The notes: generated by a model not told the origin, from the sequence alone. A stretch of 64,000 nt of DNA from JADHLK01 sp038131695 (GCA_038131695.1 JAYPQA010000022.1:1-64000); one strand, 5' to 3'; counted from the first letter of the stretch, positions 27,272-37,450 are shown. Translations and numbers: made by a program.

Positions 27272-27811
27272 GCAGCTGGCAGATGCATTGCGTGGTCGCG
27301 CAGGCCAGCAATCGGGTCATCGGCGACGGGCAACGCCTGCTCTGGCATTTGCCCGGCGATTTGCCGCGCGTCAAGGCGCTGACCATGGGCTGTGCGCTGA
27401 TTATGGGGCGGCGCACCTATTGGATCGATAGGCCGGCCCTTGCCTGGGCGCGCCTCAATCGTGATGACCAATCCCGGTTGGCAGGCTGAGGGCGCGCTCG
27501 TTGCCCATTCCCTGGCTGAGGCGGTTCCAGCTGGCATCAGCTGGCTGGCCGGGCAGGGCACGGGTGAAACCGGCTGATCCTGTTTGGCGGCGGTGATATC
27601 TACCGGCCGTTTCTGCCCTATTGCCAGCAGATAGAGTCTGACTGAGGTGGCCTGCCAGCCAGAGGGGTCTGCCCGCTTTCCGGAACTGGACAGATCAGAT
27701 TGGCAGGATGAGCTGCTGGAATCACATCCGGCCGGCCCGCACTGGCCGGCTTTTTCCCATCACCGGCTGAGAAGAAAGAGCCGCCCGCTGGCTTTGCCTA
27801 TTCCAGAATGA
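27268..27811 (+). pseudogene. folA: dihydrofolate reductase, at least three frame changes
   Basis: Regenerates tetrahydrofolate after ThyA. The first frame gives CVVAQASNRVIGDGQRLLWH and LPGDLPRVKALTMG, then CALIMGRRTYW, all typical of DHFR. An extra A near 27425 precedes SIGRPLPGRASIVMTNPGWQ. A lost C near 27575 precedes LILFGGGDIYRPFLP. A small deletion near 27640 precedes LTEVACQPEGSARFPELD, the conserved C-terminal block. The reconstructed length of about 180 aa is normal. The start overlaps the thyA stop, and the 3' end overlaps the convergent mrp by about 14 bases. Essential in most bacteria, which argues for sequence error. Confidence 0.85.
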
Positions 27812-28884
27812 TTTTCGGGCTTGTATTCTGCTGGCTCTCCAGATTTTCTATCAGCTGATCTGCAATGGCCAGATAGGGCCTTGCTGCGTGGGCTGTCCGG
27901 CTGGCTAATCAGAAGCGGGGCCCCGGCATCTGAGGCCTGGCGAATTTCCATATCCAGCGGGATCTTACCAAAAGGGCAGCTCCAGCCGCTGCGCTTCAGC
28001 TTCTGCCCCACCAGAGGCAAAAATATCATGGCGGGAGCCGCAATCCGGGCAGAGAAAATAGCTCATATTCTCAATAATTCCCAGAACCGGCACCTCTACC
28101 CGGCGAAACATATTCAAGCCCTTGCGCGCATCTATCAGGGCCAAATCCTGAGGTGTTGACACAATCACGGCCCCGGCCAGACGGGCGCGCTGGGCGAGGG
28201 TCAGCTGGGCATCTCCGGTGCCGGGCGGCATATCGATAATCAGCGCATCCAGCCCCTGCCAGGCAACATCGCGCAGCATCTGTTCCAGCGCGCTCATCAC
28301 CATCAGGGCCGCGCCAGATGGTGGGGCATCGGCATCCAGCAAAAAGCCGATGGACATGGCTTGCAGGCCATATTTCTCAATGTGGGATGAGTTTTTTTTG
28401 CCCTCAGCCTGGGCTTTCTCCAGCCCCAGCAGGCAGGGCAGGGACGGGCCATAAATATCAGCATCCAGAATACCGGTCTTTAGCCCCCGCTGGGCAAGGG
28501 CCAGCGCCAGATTGATCGCGGTGGTCGATTTGCCGACCCCGCCCTTGCCAGAGGCAACCGCTATCAAATGGCGGGCGGGCTGGTGCATGGGCCGCTCTGC
28601 CTGTCCGGCCTGTTGCGGGGCTGCGGGCTGTTTTTTATGGGCGGTCAGCATGGCGCTGGCGGATAATACACCATCCAGCTTGGAGACCGCATCCTCAGCC
28701 TGGCGGCGCATCTGGTCAGCCTGGCCGGCAAGGGCAGGATCAATTTCCAGCGAAAAGGCGATATGGCCCTGTTTAATGACCAGCCCGGAGACTGCCTGCG
28801 CCTGGACAATATCCTGATCACTGCCGGGCATCTGCACGCTGGCAAGAGCCTGGTAAATTTTTCTTCTGTTATTTTGTCCTGCAT
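27798..28884 (-). CDS. mrp: Mrp/NBP35-family iron-sulfur carrier ATPase, three frame changes
   Basis: P-loop protein that carries or inserts iron-sulfur clusters. The intact central frame holds the ATPase domain: the deviant Walker A ASGKGGVGKSTTAINLA, DADIYGPSLPCLLG, IIDMPPGTGDAQLTLAQ, and the CPDCG pair of Cys for cluster binding. The N-terminal DUF59 domain starts at the ATG at 28884 (MQDKITEEK). One A missing from a run of A near 28862 shifts it out of frame before IYQALASVQMPGSDQD. The C-terminus needs shifts near 27967 and 27890 to give LGKIPLDMEIRQASDAG and then ARPYLAIADQLIENLES. The reconstructed length of 362 aa is normal. Confidence 0.93.
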
Positions 28885-29110
28885 TCTTGAATTTCCGGGC
28901 TGGAGAGCAAATATAAACGACAGGTCGAGCGCGACGGGGTTCAGGCGCGGCTTGCCGGGCTTCTGGCGTTCAGATAGTCTGCCGGGGCGGATTTGGCAAG
29001 GGCAGGCTTTTGGCAAGGCAAAACAGGATGCCAGAGGCACGCAAGCCTGAAGGTAATTTGGAGAGCGGGCAAGGCATCTTGCCAGCAGCAAAATCGGAAC
29101 GGAGCAAACA

Positions 29111-30250
29111 ATGCCCTGGAACAATCAAGGTGGCGGAAATAATGGCGGCCCATGGGGGTCTGGCCCCGGCAATAATGGCGGGTCCGGTGGCGGCGGTGGT
29201 GGCGGCCCCTGGGGCAATGGCGGTGGCCGCCAGCCCGGCAGGCCGCAGCCGCCGGAACTGGATCAGATGCTGCAACAGGCGCGCCGCAATTTTGGCCGCA
29301 TGATACCGGGGGGCGGCAATACAGGCCGCCTGATCTCGGTCATTCTGATTATTCTGATTGCGCTGTGGGCGCTGACCGGTTTTTACCGGGTCAATCCGCA
29401 GCAGCAAGGGGTCGTCTTACGGTTCGGGGAATGGGTGCGCACCACCCCGCCGGGCCTGCATTACCATCTGCCCTTTCCTGTTGAATCTGTTATCACACCT
29501 GAGGTGACCCGCGATAACCGGCTGGAAATCGGCTTTCGCGATATTGGCGGGCGCAGCTCCTCACGCCGCGATATTGTAGATGAGAGCCAGATGATTACCG
29601 GCGATGAAAATATCGTTGATATCGATTTTGTGGTGTTCTGGCGCATTGCTGATGCGGGTGAATATCTGTTCAATCTGGCCGATCCGGATGAAACAATCAA
29701 AGTTGCGGCTGAGGCGATTATGCGGGAAATCATTGGCCAGACAAAAATTCAGACCGTGCTGACCGAAGGCCGCCAGAGCGTTCAGATCACGGTGCGCCAG
29801 CGCCTGCAGGATTTGCTCAATGACTATGGCGCCGGCATCCGGGTGCGTGAGGTGCAGCTTCTGGCTGTGGATCCGCCGCAGGATGTGATTGATGCCTTTA
29901 ACGATGTGCAGCGGGCCCGCCAGGACCGGGACCGGCTGAAAAACGAGGCCGAAGCCTTCCGCAATGATGTGGTGCCGCGCGCCCGCGGTGAGGCCGCCAA
30001 GCTGATCGCCGAGGCAGAAGCCTATCAGGCAGAGGTGATGAACCGGGCGAAAGGGGATGCCTCGCGTTTTGATCAGGTCTATAAGGCCTATTCGGTGAAT
30101 AAGGATGTCACCAAGGAACGCATCTATATTGAAACGCTGGAAGAGGTGTTCCGCAATGTTGAGAAAATCATCATTGATGATGATGGCAATTCGGTTGTGC
30201 CGTATTTGCCGCTCAAGGAACTGAACCGCAACCAGAGCCAGAGCCAATAG
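29111..30250 (+). CDS. hflK: HflK, membrane protease modulator subunit
   Basis: With HflC forms the SPFH complex that surrounds and controls the FtsH protease. The 379 aa protein has a Gly/Asn-rich cytoplasmic N-terminus (about residues 1-45), one membrane segment near 73-92 (LISVILIILIALWALTGFY), then the SPFH/band 7 domain with NPQQQGVVLRFGEW. A long Arg/Glu/Ala-rich coiled coil follows (about residues 260-320). Unlike hflC it is intact. An AAT-rich stretch and GGAGC near 29100 precede the start. It is divergent from mrp, with 226 bases between them, and heads the hflK-hflC-degP run. Confidence 0.95.
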   Translation: MPWNNQGGGNNGGPWGSGPGNNGGSGGGGGGGPWGNGGGRQPGRPQPPELDQMLQQARRNFGRMIPGGGNTGRLISVILIILIALWALTGFYRVNPQQQGVVLRFGEWVRTTPPGLHYHLPFPVESVITPEVTRDNRLEIGFRDIGGRSSSRRDIVDESQMITGDENIVDIDFVVFWRIADAGEYLFNLADPDETIKVAAEAIMREIIGQTKIQTVLTEGRQSVQITVRQRLQDLLNDYGAGIRVREVQLLAVDPPQDVIDAFNDVQRARQDRDRLKNEAEAFRNDVVPRARGEAAKLIAEAEAYQAEVMNRAKGDASRFDQVYKAYSVNKDVTKERIYIETLEEVFRNVEKIIIDDDGNSVVPYLPLKELNRNQSQSQ

Positions 30251-30261
30251 GAGCTGATCAG

Positions 30262-31139
30262 ATGAAAATGACCAGAAACATATCGCTGATTGTGCTGTTG
30301 GCTGTGGCCGCAGCGCTGATGTCCGCCCTGTTCACCGTGAACCAGACCCAGCAGGCGCTGGTGCTGCAATTTGGTGAGCCCAAACGCACCATTCAGGCCC
30401 CGGGCCTGGCCATCAAAATCCCCTTCATTCAGGATGTGGAATATTATGAAAGGCGGGTTCTCTCGCTGATTCCGCAAGATGCTGAAGAGGTGATTCTGGC
30501 CGACCAGAAACGCTTGCAGGTGGATGCCTTTGCCCGTTACCGGATTGCCGACCCGCTGCTGTTCTATCAGACAGTCCGCAATGAGTTTGGCGCGCGTGCC
30601 AGGCTGGAATCGATCGTCGATTCGTCTGTCCGCCGGGTGCTGGGCAAGGAAACGCTGGCCTCAATCCTGACCGGTGAGAGGTGGCGATCAATGGCTCTAT
30701 CGGGATGAGGTGAACGCGTCTGTCACCGCCCTGGGGATTGAGATTATCGATGTGCGGCTGACGCGCTGATTATCCTGAGAGCGACCTCGCAAAATATTTT
30801 TAACCGGATGAAGTCGAACGGGAGAAGAGAAGCCCGCGAATTCCGCGCAACCGGTGAGGAAGAGGCCCAGAAAATTCGGGCCGATGCGGAAAAGACGCGC
30901 ACAGTGATTATCGCTGAGGCCCAGCGTCAGGCCCAGGAGGTGCGCGGCTCAGGCGATTCCGAAGCCATCCGTATCTATGCTGAGAGCTTTGGACGTGACC
31001 CGGAGTTTTTCTCCTTCTATCGCTCCATGCAGGCCTATCGTGAGGCCATGGGAGAGCAGACCGGAACCTCTATGGTCATCTCGCCCAATTCCAGCTTCTT
31101 CCGCTTCTTCAAGGACAAGGCCGGAACAGGCGCTCAAAT
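30262..31139 (+). pseudogene. hflC: HflC, four or more frame changes
   Basis: Partner of HflK in the FtsH-regulating SPFH complex. The ATG at 30262 follows an AGGAG site and gives an N-terminal anchor (LIVLLAVAAALMSALF), TQQALVLQFGEPKRT and the band 7 domain to VRRVLGKETLASILTGE at 30675. Successive shifts at about 30678, 30765, 30795 and 30820 lead through DQWLYRDEVNASVTALGIEI, DVRLTRADYPESDL and RMKS. The long coiled-coil frame then begins with REFRATGEEEAQKIRAD. The likely end is PEQALK at about 31139 if one more indel is allowed; the literal frame runs to 31350. Several breaks fall in A runs or a GC dinucleotide repeat. Confidence 0.85.
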
Positions 31140-31351
31140 AACGGGCGCAAAGCCCGATCCAGCGGGGAAGGCCAGATGCATCAACCAGCCTGGCTTTGGT
31201 CTTTTGCCGGGAACGCACGCAGATGACCAGAAATTGCCATATTTTTGGCGAAATCCGGTCACGAAGCTGGTTTCATTAGAGCGGCTGACAGGTTTGCAGG
31301 ACCGGCCCAAAAGAATGTCGATACATCTAAGCCCAAATGAGGAAATGTGAC

Positions 31352-32833
31352 ATGAACGCAGTGAAATTCCGACCGGCCCTGGCGATTGCCCCAGCTTTGC
31401 AGAAGACCGGCCCGCTGGTCCGGCTGGTTATGGCAACCGCTTTCTTTTGCCTGTTTTTGGCCAGCCAGCTGGCCGCTGCTGACCGGCCGGAGAGCTTTGC
31501 CGATCTGGCAGAAAGGCTGTCCGGGGCGGTGGTAAATATCTCTACCACGACGGTGCAGAAAACCGGGCCAACGATGGAAATGCCGCAATTTCCGCCGGGC
31601 TCGCCCTTTGAAGAATTTTTCCGTGACTTTGACGGCGAAAACCGCACAAGGCGGGCCCAGTCGCTCGGCTCCGGCTTTATTGTGGATGCTTCAGGCATTA
31701 TCGTGACCAATAATCATGTCATTGAAAATGCAGATGAAATCGCTATATCTCTGGCAGATGAAACGGTGCTGGAGGCTGAAATTGTCGGCCGCGATGCCAA
31801 GACAGATATTGCGGTTTTGCGGATTGATCCGGGCGATCTGGAATTGCAGGCGGTGTCCTTTGGCGATTCAGACAAGATGCGGGTGGGCGACTGGGTGGTC
31901 GCGATTGGCAATCCCTTTGGTCTGGGCGGCACGGTGACAGCTGGTATCGTCTCGGCGCGCGGGCGCGATATCGGCTCCGGGCCCTATGATGATTTCATCC
32001 AGACAGATGCCTCTATCAATCGCGGCAATTCCGGCGGCCCGCTGTTCAATCTGGAAGGCGAGGTTATCGGCATCAATACCGCTATCTTCTCGCAATCAGG
32101 CGGCTCAGTGGGGATTGGATTTGCCATCTCCTCCAATCTGGCCAGCCAGGTGGTTGCCCAGCTGCAGGAATATGGCCGCACACGGCGCGGCTGGCTGGGT
32201 GTCTTTATTCAGGAAATCACCCCGGAAATTGCAGAAAGTCTGGGCCTTGGATCAGATGCCGGGGCGCTGGTCTCAGCTGTTACTGAGGGCGGGCCTGCGG
32301 ATGCAGCCGGTATTGAGGCAGGCGATGTTATCCTCAGCTTTAATGGACGTAAGATTGAACGGATGCGCGACCTGCCCCGTATCGTGGCAGAAACACCGGT
32401 TGACAAGACCGTGCCGGTAGAGCTGACCCGCAATGGCCGCGACCAGACGCTGGAGGTAACGCTGGGTGAGCTGGAGCAGGCGGAAAATGGCGGCTTGCTC
32501 AGCTCCAATCAGACCCGAAACGACCAGCGCATTTTCGCCTCGCTGGGGCTGGAGGTTAGCCAGCTAACCGATGCCCTGCGCGAGGAATATGAGCTGGAGG
32601 CTTCAGAGACAGGCATTGTGATCACCGCTGTGGCAGAAGGCAGCCCGGCTGCCGCACAAGGCGTCTCAGCCGGTGATGTGATCCGCCGTCTGGGCCAGCG
32701 GCCGGTGACCACGCTGGCCGAATTGTCAGCCGGTATTGAGCGGGCCAAAGAGGCCGGACGCAGCGGCGTTTTGATGCTGATCCTCTCAGATGGGCGCAGC
32801 CGCTTTGTCCAGCTGTCCTTTAACGGGGAATAG
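31352..32833 (+). CDS. degP: periplasmic serine endoprotease/chaperone DegP (HtrA family)
   Basis: Degrades or refolds misfolded envelope proteins. From the ATG at 31352 (GAGGAA ribosome binding site) the 493 aa protein has a signal peptide (about 1-42). Its trypsin-like domain has the triad His122 (TNNHVI), Asp152 (KTDIAVLRI) and Ser227 (GNSGGPLFN). Two PDZ domains follow at about 270-365 and 395-490, each with the SxGxxAGDVI-type carboxylate-binding pattern. Typical of alphaproteobacterial DegP, downstream of hflKC. The gene is intact and is followed by a strong terminator. Confidence 0.96.
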   Translation: MNAVKFRPALAIAPALQKTGPLVRLVMATAFFCLFLASQLAAADRPESFADLAERLSGAVVNISTTTVQKTGPTMEMPQFPPGSPFEEFFRDFDGENRTRRAQSLGSGFIVDASGIIVTNNHVIENADEIAISLADETVLEAEIVGRDAKTDIAVLRIDPGDLELQAVSFGDSDKMRVGDWVVAIGNPFGLGGTVTAGIVSARGRDIGSGPYDDFIQTDASINRGNSGGPLFNLEGEVIGINTAIFSQSGGSVGIGFAISSNLASQVVAQLQEYGRTRRGWLGVFIQEITPEIAESLGLGSDAGALVSAVTEGGPADAAGIEAGDVILSFNGRKIERMRDLPRIVAETPVDKTVPVELTRNGRDQTLEVTLGELEQAENGGLLSSNQTRNDQRIFASLGLEVSQLTDALREEYELEASETGIVITAVAEGSPAAAQGVSAGDVIRRLGQRPVTTLAELSAGIERAKEAGRSGVLMLILSDGRSRFVQLSFNGE

Positions 32834-32863
32834 CCCAGCAGCCAAAACAGACTGAACAGACAG

Positions 32864-32892
32864 CACCCGGCCCTGGCCGGGTGTTGTTTTTT
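32864..32892 (+). terminator. rho-independent terminator after degP
   Basis: A perfect nine-base GC-rich stem, CACCCGGCC (32864-32872) and GGCCGGGTG (32875-32883), is followed by TTGTTTTTT. It closes the hfl-degP unit; serB is convergent from the right. Confidence 0.85.
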
Positions 32893-32939
32893 AGGGGGGG
32901 CTTTTTTTGGTGAATTGCCAGCATATCCGGGCGGGCGGG

Positions 32940-33821
32940 TCAGGCTAATACAAAGGCGCTGTCCGCTATCCCCTGCAGGAACAGCAGCCCGGTCAGGTTG
33001 GTATGGTTCAGCTGGCAGCTGATATGGTCGCGCAGTAGCGGCTTGCCCTGAAACGCCACCCCCAGCCCGGCGGCTGCCAGCATATCGAGGTCATTGGCCC
33101 CGTCGCCGACGCTCATCGCCTGTTCCATCGCCAGGCCCTTTTCGGCAACCAGACGGTTGAGGATGGATAATTTGGCATCCCGATCCAGAACCGGCGGCTG
33201 AATCCGGCCAGCCAAACGGTCTTCCTCAACCAGCATGATATTGCCGAAATGCCCGTCAAATCCTGCCTGATCTGCGATATATCCAGTCATAAAGGTAAAA
33301 CCGCCTGAGACCAGATAGCAGCTGCCGCCGCGCGCGCGCATGGTTGCCGCCAGAACCGCGGCCCCGCCGGTCAGCATGGTTTCCTGTTTCAGCTGCTCCA
33401 GCAGGCTGTCCGGCTGGCCGCGCAACAGGGCCAGCCTTTCTTCCAGCGCGGCGATGAAATCCAGCTCGCCTGCCATGGCGCGGGTGGTTATTTGGCTGAC
33501 TGCCGCGCCCAGCCCGGCCATGTTGGCCAAATCATCCAGGGATTCGCTGGTAATGATGGTGCTGTCCATATCAGCCAGCAGCAGCTTTTTCTCGCGTCCC
33601 TCCGGCGCCAGGATATTGGCATCCAAAGCCATCTGGTCTGCCGCAGCGCGCAGCTGGGCCAGATCAGGCGGGCCACCGCAGCGACATAACCGCCTGATCC
33701 TCTGCCCTGGCTGGCTGAGCGGGGCCGCCCCGGTCAGGCCAAACTCAGCGGCCAGCCTTGCGGAGCGGGCGGCGAAATCCGGCATGGTCTGGCTGGTGGA
33801 AAAAAGGATGATATCTTGCAT
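32940..33821 (-). CDS. serB: phosphoserine phosphatase
   Basis: Final step of serine synthesis: dephosphorylates O-phosphoserine. The 293 aa protein carries the HAD motifs: LLLADMDSTIITSE (nucleophile Asp and acid/base Asp), LVSGGFTFMT (Ser/Thr motif II), a Lys in DAKLSILNRLVAEKG, and SVGDGANDLDML (motif IV). Residues about 40-50 (RIRRLCRCGG) look out of place. The alternative frame there gives AEDQAVMSLR, so a pair of compensating indels may have scrambled about ten codons at 33680-33710. It diverges from miaA, 30 bases away. Confidence 0.95.
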   Translation of the reverse strand: MQDIILFSTSQTMPDFAARSARLAAEFGLTGAAPLSQPGQRIRRLCRCGGPPDLAQLRAAADQMALDANILAPEGREKKLLLADMDSTIITSESLDDLANMAGLGAAVSQITTRAMAGELDFIAALEERLALLRGQPDSLLEQLKQETMLTGGAAVLAATMRARGGSCYLVSGGFTFMTGYIADQAGFDGHFGNIMLVEEDRLAGRIQPPVLDRDAKLSILNRLVAEKGLAMEQAMSVGDGANDLDMLAAAGLGVAFQGKPLLRDHISCQLNHTNLTGLLFLQGIADSAFVLA

Positions 33822-33851
33822 GAGACGGGTGGATGGTCTAAGGGGCTGAAT

Positions 33852-34787
33852 ATGGAAGCGCTGGATAAAAAACGCCTGATTTTAATCATTGCCGGGCCAA
33901 CCGCGAGCGGCAAGTCAGCCCTTGCCACCGATATAGCCGAGCAGGCCGGCGGTGTCATCATAAATGCGGATTCCATGCAGCTTTACAGCGATTTGCCCAT
34001 TTTGACCGCACAACCGGCCGCGGCAGACAGGCGGTCTGTGCCGCATCGCCTCTATGGGGTGCTGGATGGGGCAGAGCGCTGTTCGGTCGCGCAGTGGCTG
34101 GAGCTGGTCCGCGCTGAAGTTGCGGCCGCCCGCCAAGAGGGCTTGTTGCCCATTCTGACTGGAGGGACTGGCTTTTATCTGGCCGCAGCTGAAAAAGGTA
34201 GATCGCCGATACCGGATGTCTCAGCGGCGGTGCATCAGCAGGCTGAGGCCGATCTGGCCCGCCATGGCGGGACAGTGATCCGCAGCTGGCTGGCCGAGCA
34301 AGACCCGCAGACCGCAGACCGCCTGCCCCCCGGCGACAGCCAGCGGCTGGTGCGCGCGCTGGGGGTGTTGCGCCAGACTGGCCAGCCCCTGTCCCATTGG
34401 CAGGCCCAGCCCGCAGCCGGGATGCTGGAGGGCGATTTTGTGCGGCTGGTGCAAATGCCGCCGCGGGCCGAGATTTATCAGGCGATTGACCACCGCTTTG
34501 AGGCGATGCTGGCGGCGGGGCGCTGGCTGGTGGAACAGCTGATAGCACGCCAGCTGGACCCCTTCCTTGCCGGTGATGAAAGCTCTGGGGTTGGCCATCT
34601 GGCTGCCATTTGGCTGGCGAAATTCCTCTGGAAGAGGCTGTAACCCTGGCCCAGCGATACACGCCATTATGCCAAGCGCCAGATGACCTGGATTAGGAAT
34701 AATTTTCAAACAAATATTCTGCATGATCAGAAATATAATAATAAAAATTTTACAAAAATCTTTTCAAAAATTGTTAAAAGCGCTTGA
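33852..34787 (+). CDS. miaA: tRNA dimethylallyltransferase MiaA, frameshifted near the C-terminus
   Basis: Adds dimethylallyl to A37 of tRNAs reading UNN codons. The start at 33852 has an AAGGGG site six bases upstream. Features: the P-loop AGPTASGKSALA, INADSMQLYSDLPILTAQP (substrate loop), and LTGGTGFYL. The first frame ends at 34643 after HLAAIWLA. Restoring one G near 34620 (GCGAAA to GCGGAAA) and two bases near 34658 gives GEIPLEEAVTLAQRYTRHYAKRQMTWIRNN, the conserved MiaA C-terminus. Translation then continues into a Lys/Asn-rich tail ending at 34787. About 310 aa in total. Confidence 0.92.
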
Positions 34788-34965
34788 CGCTCCGGTCTGG
34801 CTGTGGCATGAGGTTGGCTCTCGGTCCGGCCTTTTTGATGAGGCTGGGCTGTTTTCTTGTCTGCGCCACAGGAAAATCCCCAGGGCACAGGTGGGCAGTG
34901 ACGTCCAGCCGGGCCGGACAGGCGGTCTGGCCTGGAAAATATCTGAAAATAAAATATAAAAAATA
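34788..34965 (+). promoter_or_regulatory. leader region of the ilvBH genes
   Basis: The leader before ilvB contains an eight-base inverted pair, GTCCGGCC (34824-34831) and GGCCGGAC (34912-34919), about 80 bases apart, that could form a long-range hairpin. It also holds a short ORF starting at 34808. The ORF is not rich in Ile, Leu or Val codons in the clustered way expected of an attenuation peptide, so regulation by attenuation is only a possibility. No strong promoter match was found; AT-rich sequence at 34720-34780 overlaps the miaA tail. Confidence 0.3.
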
Positions 34966-36793
34966 ATGGCGGGTAAAATGGCAGCAGGCAAAATGACAGC
35001 AGGCAAGACGAAAAAATCAGGCGGCAAGCAACCAACCGGGCCGGAAATGCTGGCCGGGGCTGAATTGCTGCTGCGGGTGCTGGAACGCGAGGGGGTCGAG
35101 GTGATTTTCGGCTATCCGGGCGGGGCGGTGTTGCCGATTTATGATGCGCTGTTCAAGAATAACAGTATCCGCCATATTCTGGTGCGCCATGAACAGGCGG
35201 CAGTGCACGCAGCAGAAGGCTATGCCCGGTCAACCGGCAAGGTTGGCGTGGTTCTGGTGACCTCCGGGCCTGGCGCGACCAATGCGGTGACCGGCCTGAC
35301 AGATGCGCTGATGGATTCGGTGCCGGTGGTATGCCTGACCGGCCAGGTGCCAACGCATCTGATTGGCACGGACGGGTTTCAGGAGGCAGACACTTCTGGC
35401 ATTACCCGCCCGGCGACCAAGCATAATTATCTGGTGACCGAGGGGGCGGAGCTGCAAGGCGTTGTGGAAGAGGCGTTTCATGTTGCGCGCAGCGGCCGTC
35501 CCGGGCCGGTGGTGATTGATCTGCCAAAAGATGTGCTGATGCTGGATGCGCCGCTGGCCAGCAGCCCCAGCCCGCGTATGCAAACGCCGCGCTACCAGCC
35601 GCAGACTGAGCCGGACCCAGCCATGATCAAAGAGGCGGTGCGGATTCTGAAAAAGGCAAAAAAGCCGATTATTTATGGCGGTGGCGGGCTGATCAATGCC
35701 GGGTCGGCTGCCTCGGACAGCCTGCGCGATTTTGTTGCCCAGACTGGCTGGCCGGTAACCCTGACGCTGATGGGGCTGGGTGCGGTGCCCGCTGAGGACA
35801 GCCATTTTCTGGGAATGTTGGGGATGCACGGCACTTATGAGGCCAATCTGGCGATGCATCAATGTGATGTGATGCTCAATATCGGGGCGCGGTTTGATGA
35901 CCGGGTGACCGGCAGGCTGGCAGATTTCTCGCCGCAATCGCTGAAAATCCATGCCGATATAGATCCCTCCTCAATCAACAAGAATGTGAAGGTGGATGTG
36001 GGCATTGTCGGGGATGCCGGGGCCGTGCTGAAAGCCCTGATGGCTGAGATGAAAGCGCAGAATTTCACTCCCAATGCTGAGCCGCTGGCCCGCTGGTGGA
36101 AGCAGATTGAGGGCTGGCGTGCACGCAACTGTCTGGCCTATCGCCAGAGCGGGCCGATTATCAAGCCCCAGCACGCTATTCGGCGGCTCTATGAGATGAC
36201 CCGCGATCGGGAGACCTATATCACGACTGAGGTTGGCCAGCATCAAATGTGGGCAGCCCAATATTTTGGCTTTGATGCTCCGAACCGCTGGATGACTTCG
36301 GGCGGGCTGGGCACAATGGGTTATGGGCTGCCCTCAGCGATGGGGGTGCAGGTGGCGCATCCGGCTGGTCGTTGATATTGCCGGTGAGGCCTCTTTCATG
36401 ATGAATATGCAAGAGCTGTCAACCATTTCCCAATACAGGCTGCCGGTCAAAATCTTCATCATCAATAATGAATGGATGGGGATGGTGCGCCAGTGGCAAG
36501 AGCTGATCCATGGCGGGCGCTATTCTGAGAGCTACACGGCCTCGCTGCCGGATTTTGTCAAGCTGGCAGAAACCTTTGGCATGACCGGGCTGCGCGCCAG
36601 CAGCTCTGATGAGCTGGACAGCGTTATCCAGACGATGCTGGATACAGACGGGCCGGTGATAGCCGATATCCGGGTGGAAAAAGAGGAAAATTGCTTCCCC
36701 ATGATCCCGTCCGGGGCCGCCCATAATGAGATGATCCTCGGCCCGGCTGATCAGGAAGGGGCAATCAGTGAGGAAGGCAAGGTGCTGGTCTAG
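34966..36793 (+). CDS. ilvB: acetolactate synthase large subunit, one frameshift near 36370
   Basis: TPP enzyme for the first common step of branched-chain amino acid synthesis. After a Lys-rich N-terminus the Pyr domain shows IFGYPGGAVLPIYD and HEQAAVHAAEGYAR (catalytic Glu). The central FAD-type domain follows, then VGQHQMWAAQYF. The first frame stops at 36375 after VAHPAGR. The second continues LVVDIAGEASFMMNMQELSTISQ, NNEWMGMVRQWQEL and so on to 36793. A net loss of two bases (or gain of one) near 36366-36372 explains the break. The whole is about 608 aa. Start choice among ATGs at 34966, 34978 and 34993 is uncertain. ilvH follows after 82 bases. Confidence 0.95.
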
Positions 36794-36875
36794 CCGCCAG
36801 CTGCCGCTTTTTTGTCGAAAAGGCCCGGTTTGCTATATCCGCTGCCGATAGGCATTTGTCAGGAGAAAAAAGGAT

Positions 36876-37397
36876 ATGTTGGACAAGACAGCAACAGAAA
36901 CCCACACCCTGTCGGTGCTGGTGGATAATGAGCCGGGCGTGCTGGCGCGGGTGGTCGGGCTGTTTTCCGGCCGCGGCTACAATATTGAGAGCCTGACGGT
37001 CTCTGAGGTGGATGCAGAGCGGCATACTTCGCGCATTTCCCTGTCCACCAGCGGCACGCCGATGGTGATTGAGCAGATAAAGCAGCAGCTGGGCAAGCTG
37101 GTGCCGGTGCATCAGGTCAAGGATATGACAGTCGGCCCGCCCCATGTTGAGCGCGAAATGGCTTTGGTCAAGGTGCTGAATAGCGGCGAGGCGCGGGTGG
37201 AAGCGCTGCGTCTGGCAGACGGGTTCCGGGCCCGTACGCTGGACAGCACGCTGGACAGTTTCGTCTTTGAGGTGACCGGCAATTCTGACAAGGTGTCTGC
37301 CTTTATCGGTCTGATGGGTTCGCTGGGCAAGATAGAGGTGGCCCGCACCGGCGTTTGCGGGATCACCCGCGGCAACCAGCTGGATTTGACAGACTGA
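36876..37397 (+). CDS. ilvH: acetolactate synthase small (regulatory) subunit
   Basis: Activates the large subunit and confers valine feedback inhibition. The 173 aa protein starts after AGGAG and has an N-terminal ACT domain (HTLSVLVDNEPGVLARVVGLFSGR, then YNIESLTV) and the C-terminal ALS_ss domain (REMALVKV ... IEVARTGVCGITRG). Intact; it begins the undamaged right-hand part of the window. The order ilvB-ilvH-ilvC is usual for alphaproteobacteria. Confidence 0.97.
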   Translation: MLDKTATETHTLSVLVDNEPGVLARVVGLFSGRGYNIESLTVSEVDAERHTSRISLSTSGTPMVIEQIKQQLGKLVPVHQVKDMTVGPPHVEREMALVKVLNSGEARVEALRLADGFRARTLDSTLDSFVFEVTGNSDKVSAFIGLMGSLGKIEVARTGVCGITRGNQLDLTD

Positions 37398-37450
37398 CCT
37401 GATTTGCCTGTTTTGCTGGCCGGTTTGCGGGCAAAAAGCACAAGCGACGC

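Noticed and set aside
34808..34966. Leader peptide for ilvB attenuation
   Set aside because: The 52-codon frame has scattered Leu but no run of Ile, Leu or Val codons near its end and no clear terminator hairpin with a T tract before ilvB.
36350..36380. Loss of an 8-base tandem repeat in ilvB
   Set aside because: The break can be explained by a simpler two-base loss or one-base gain. The sequence does not show a second repeat copy, so the larger event is not supported.
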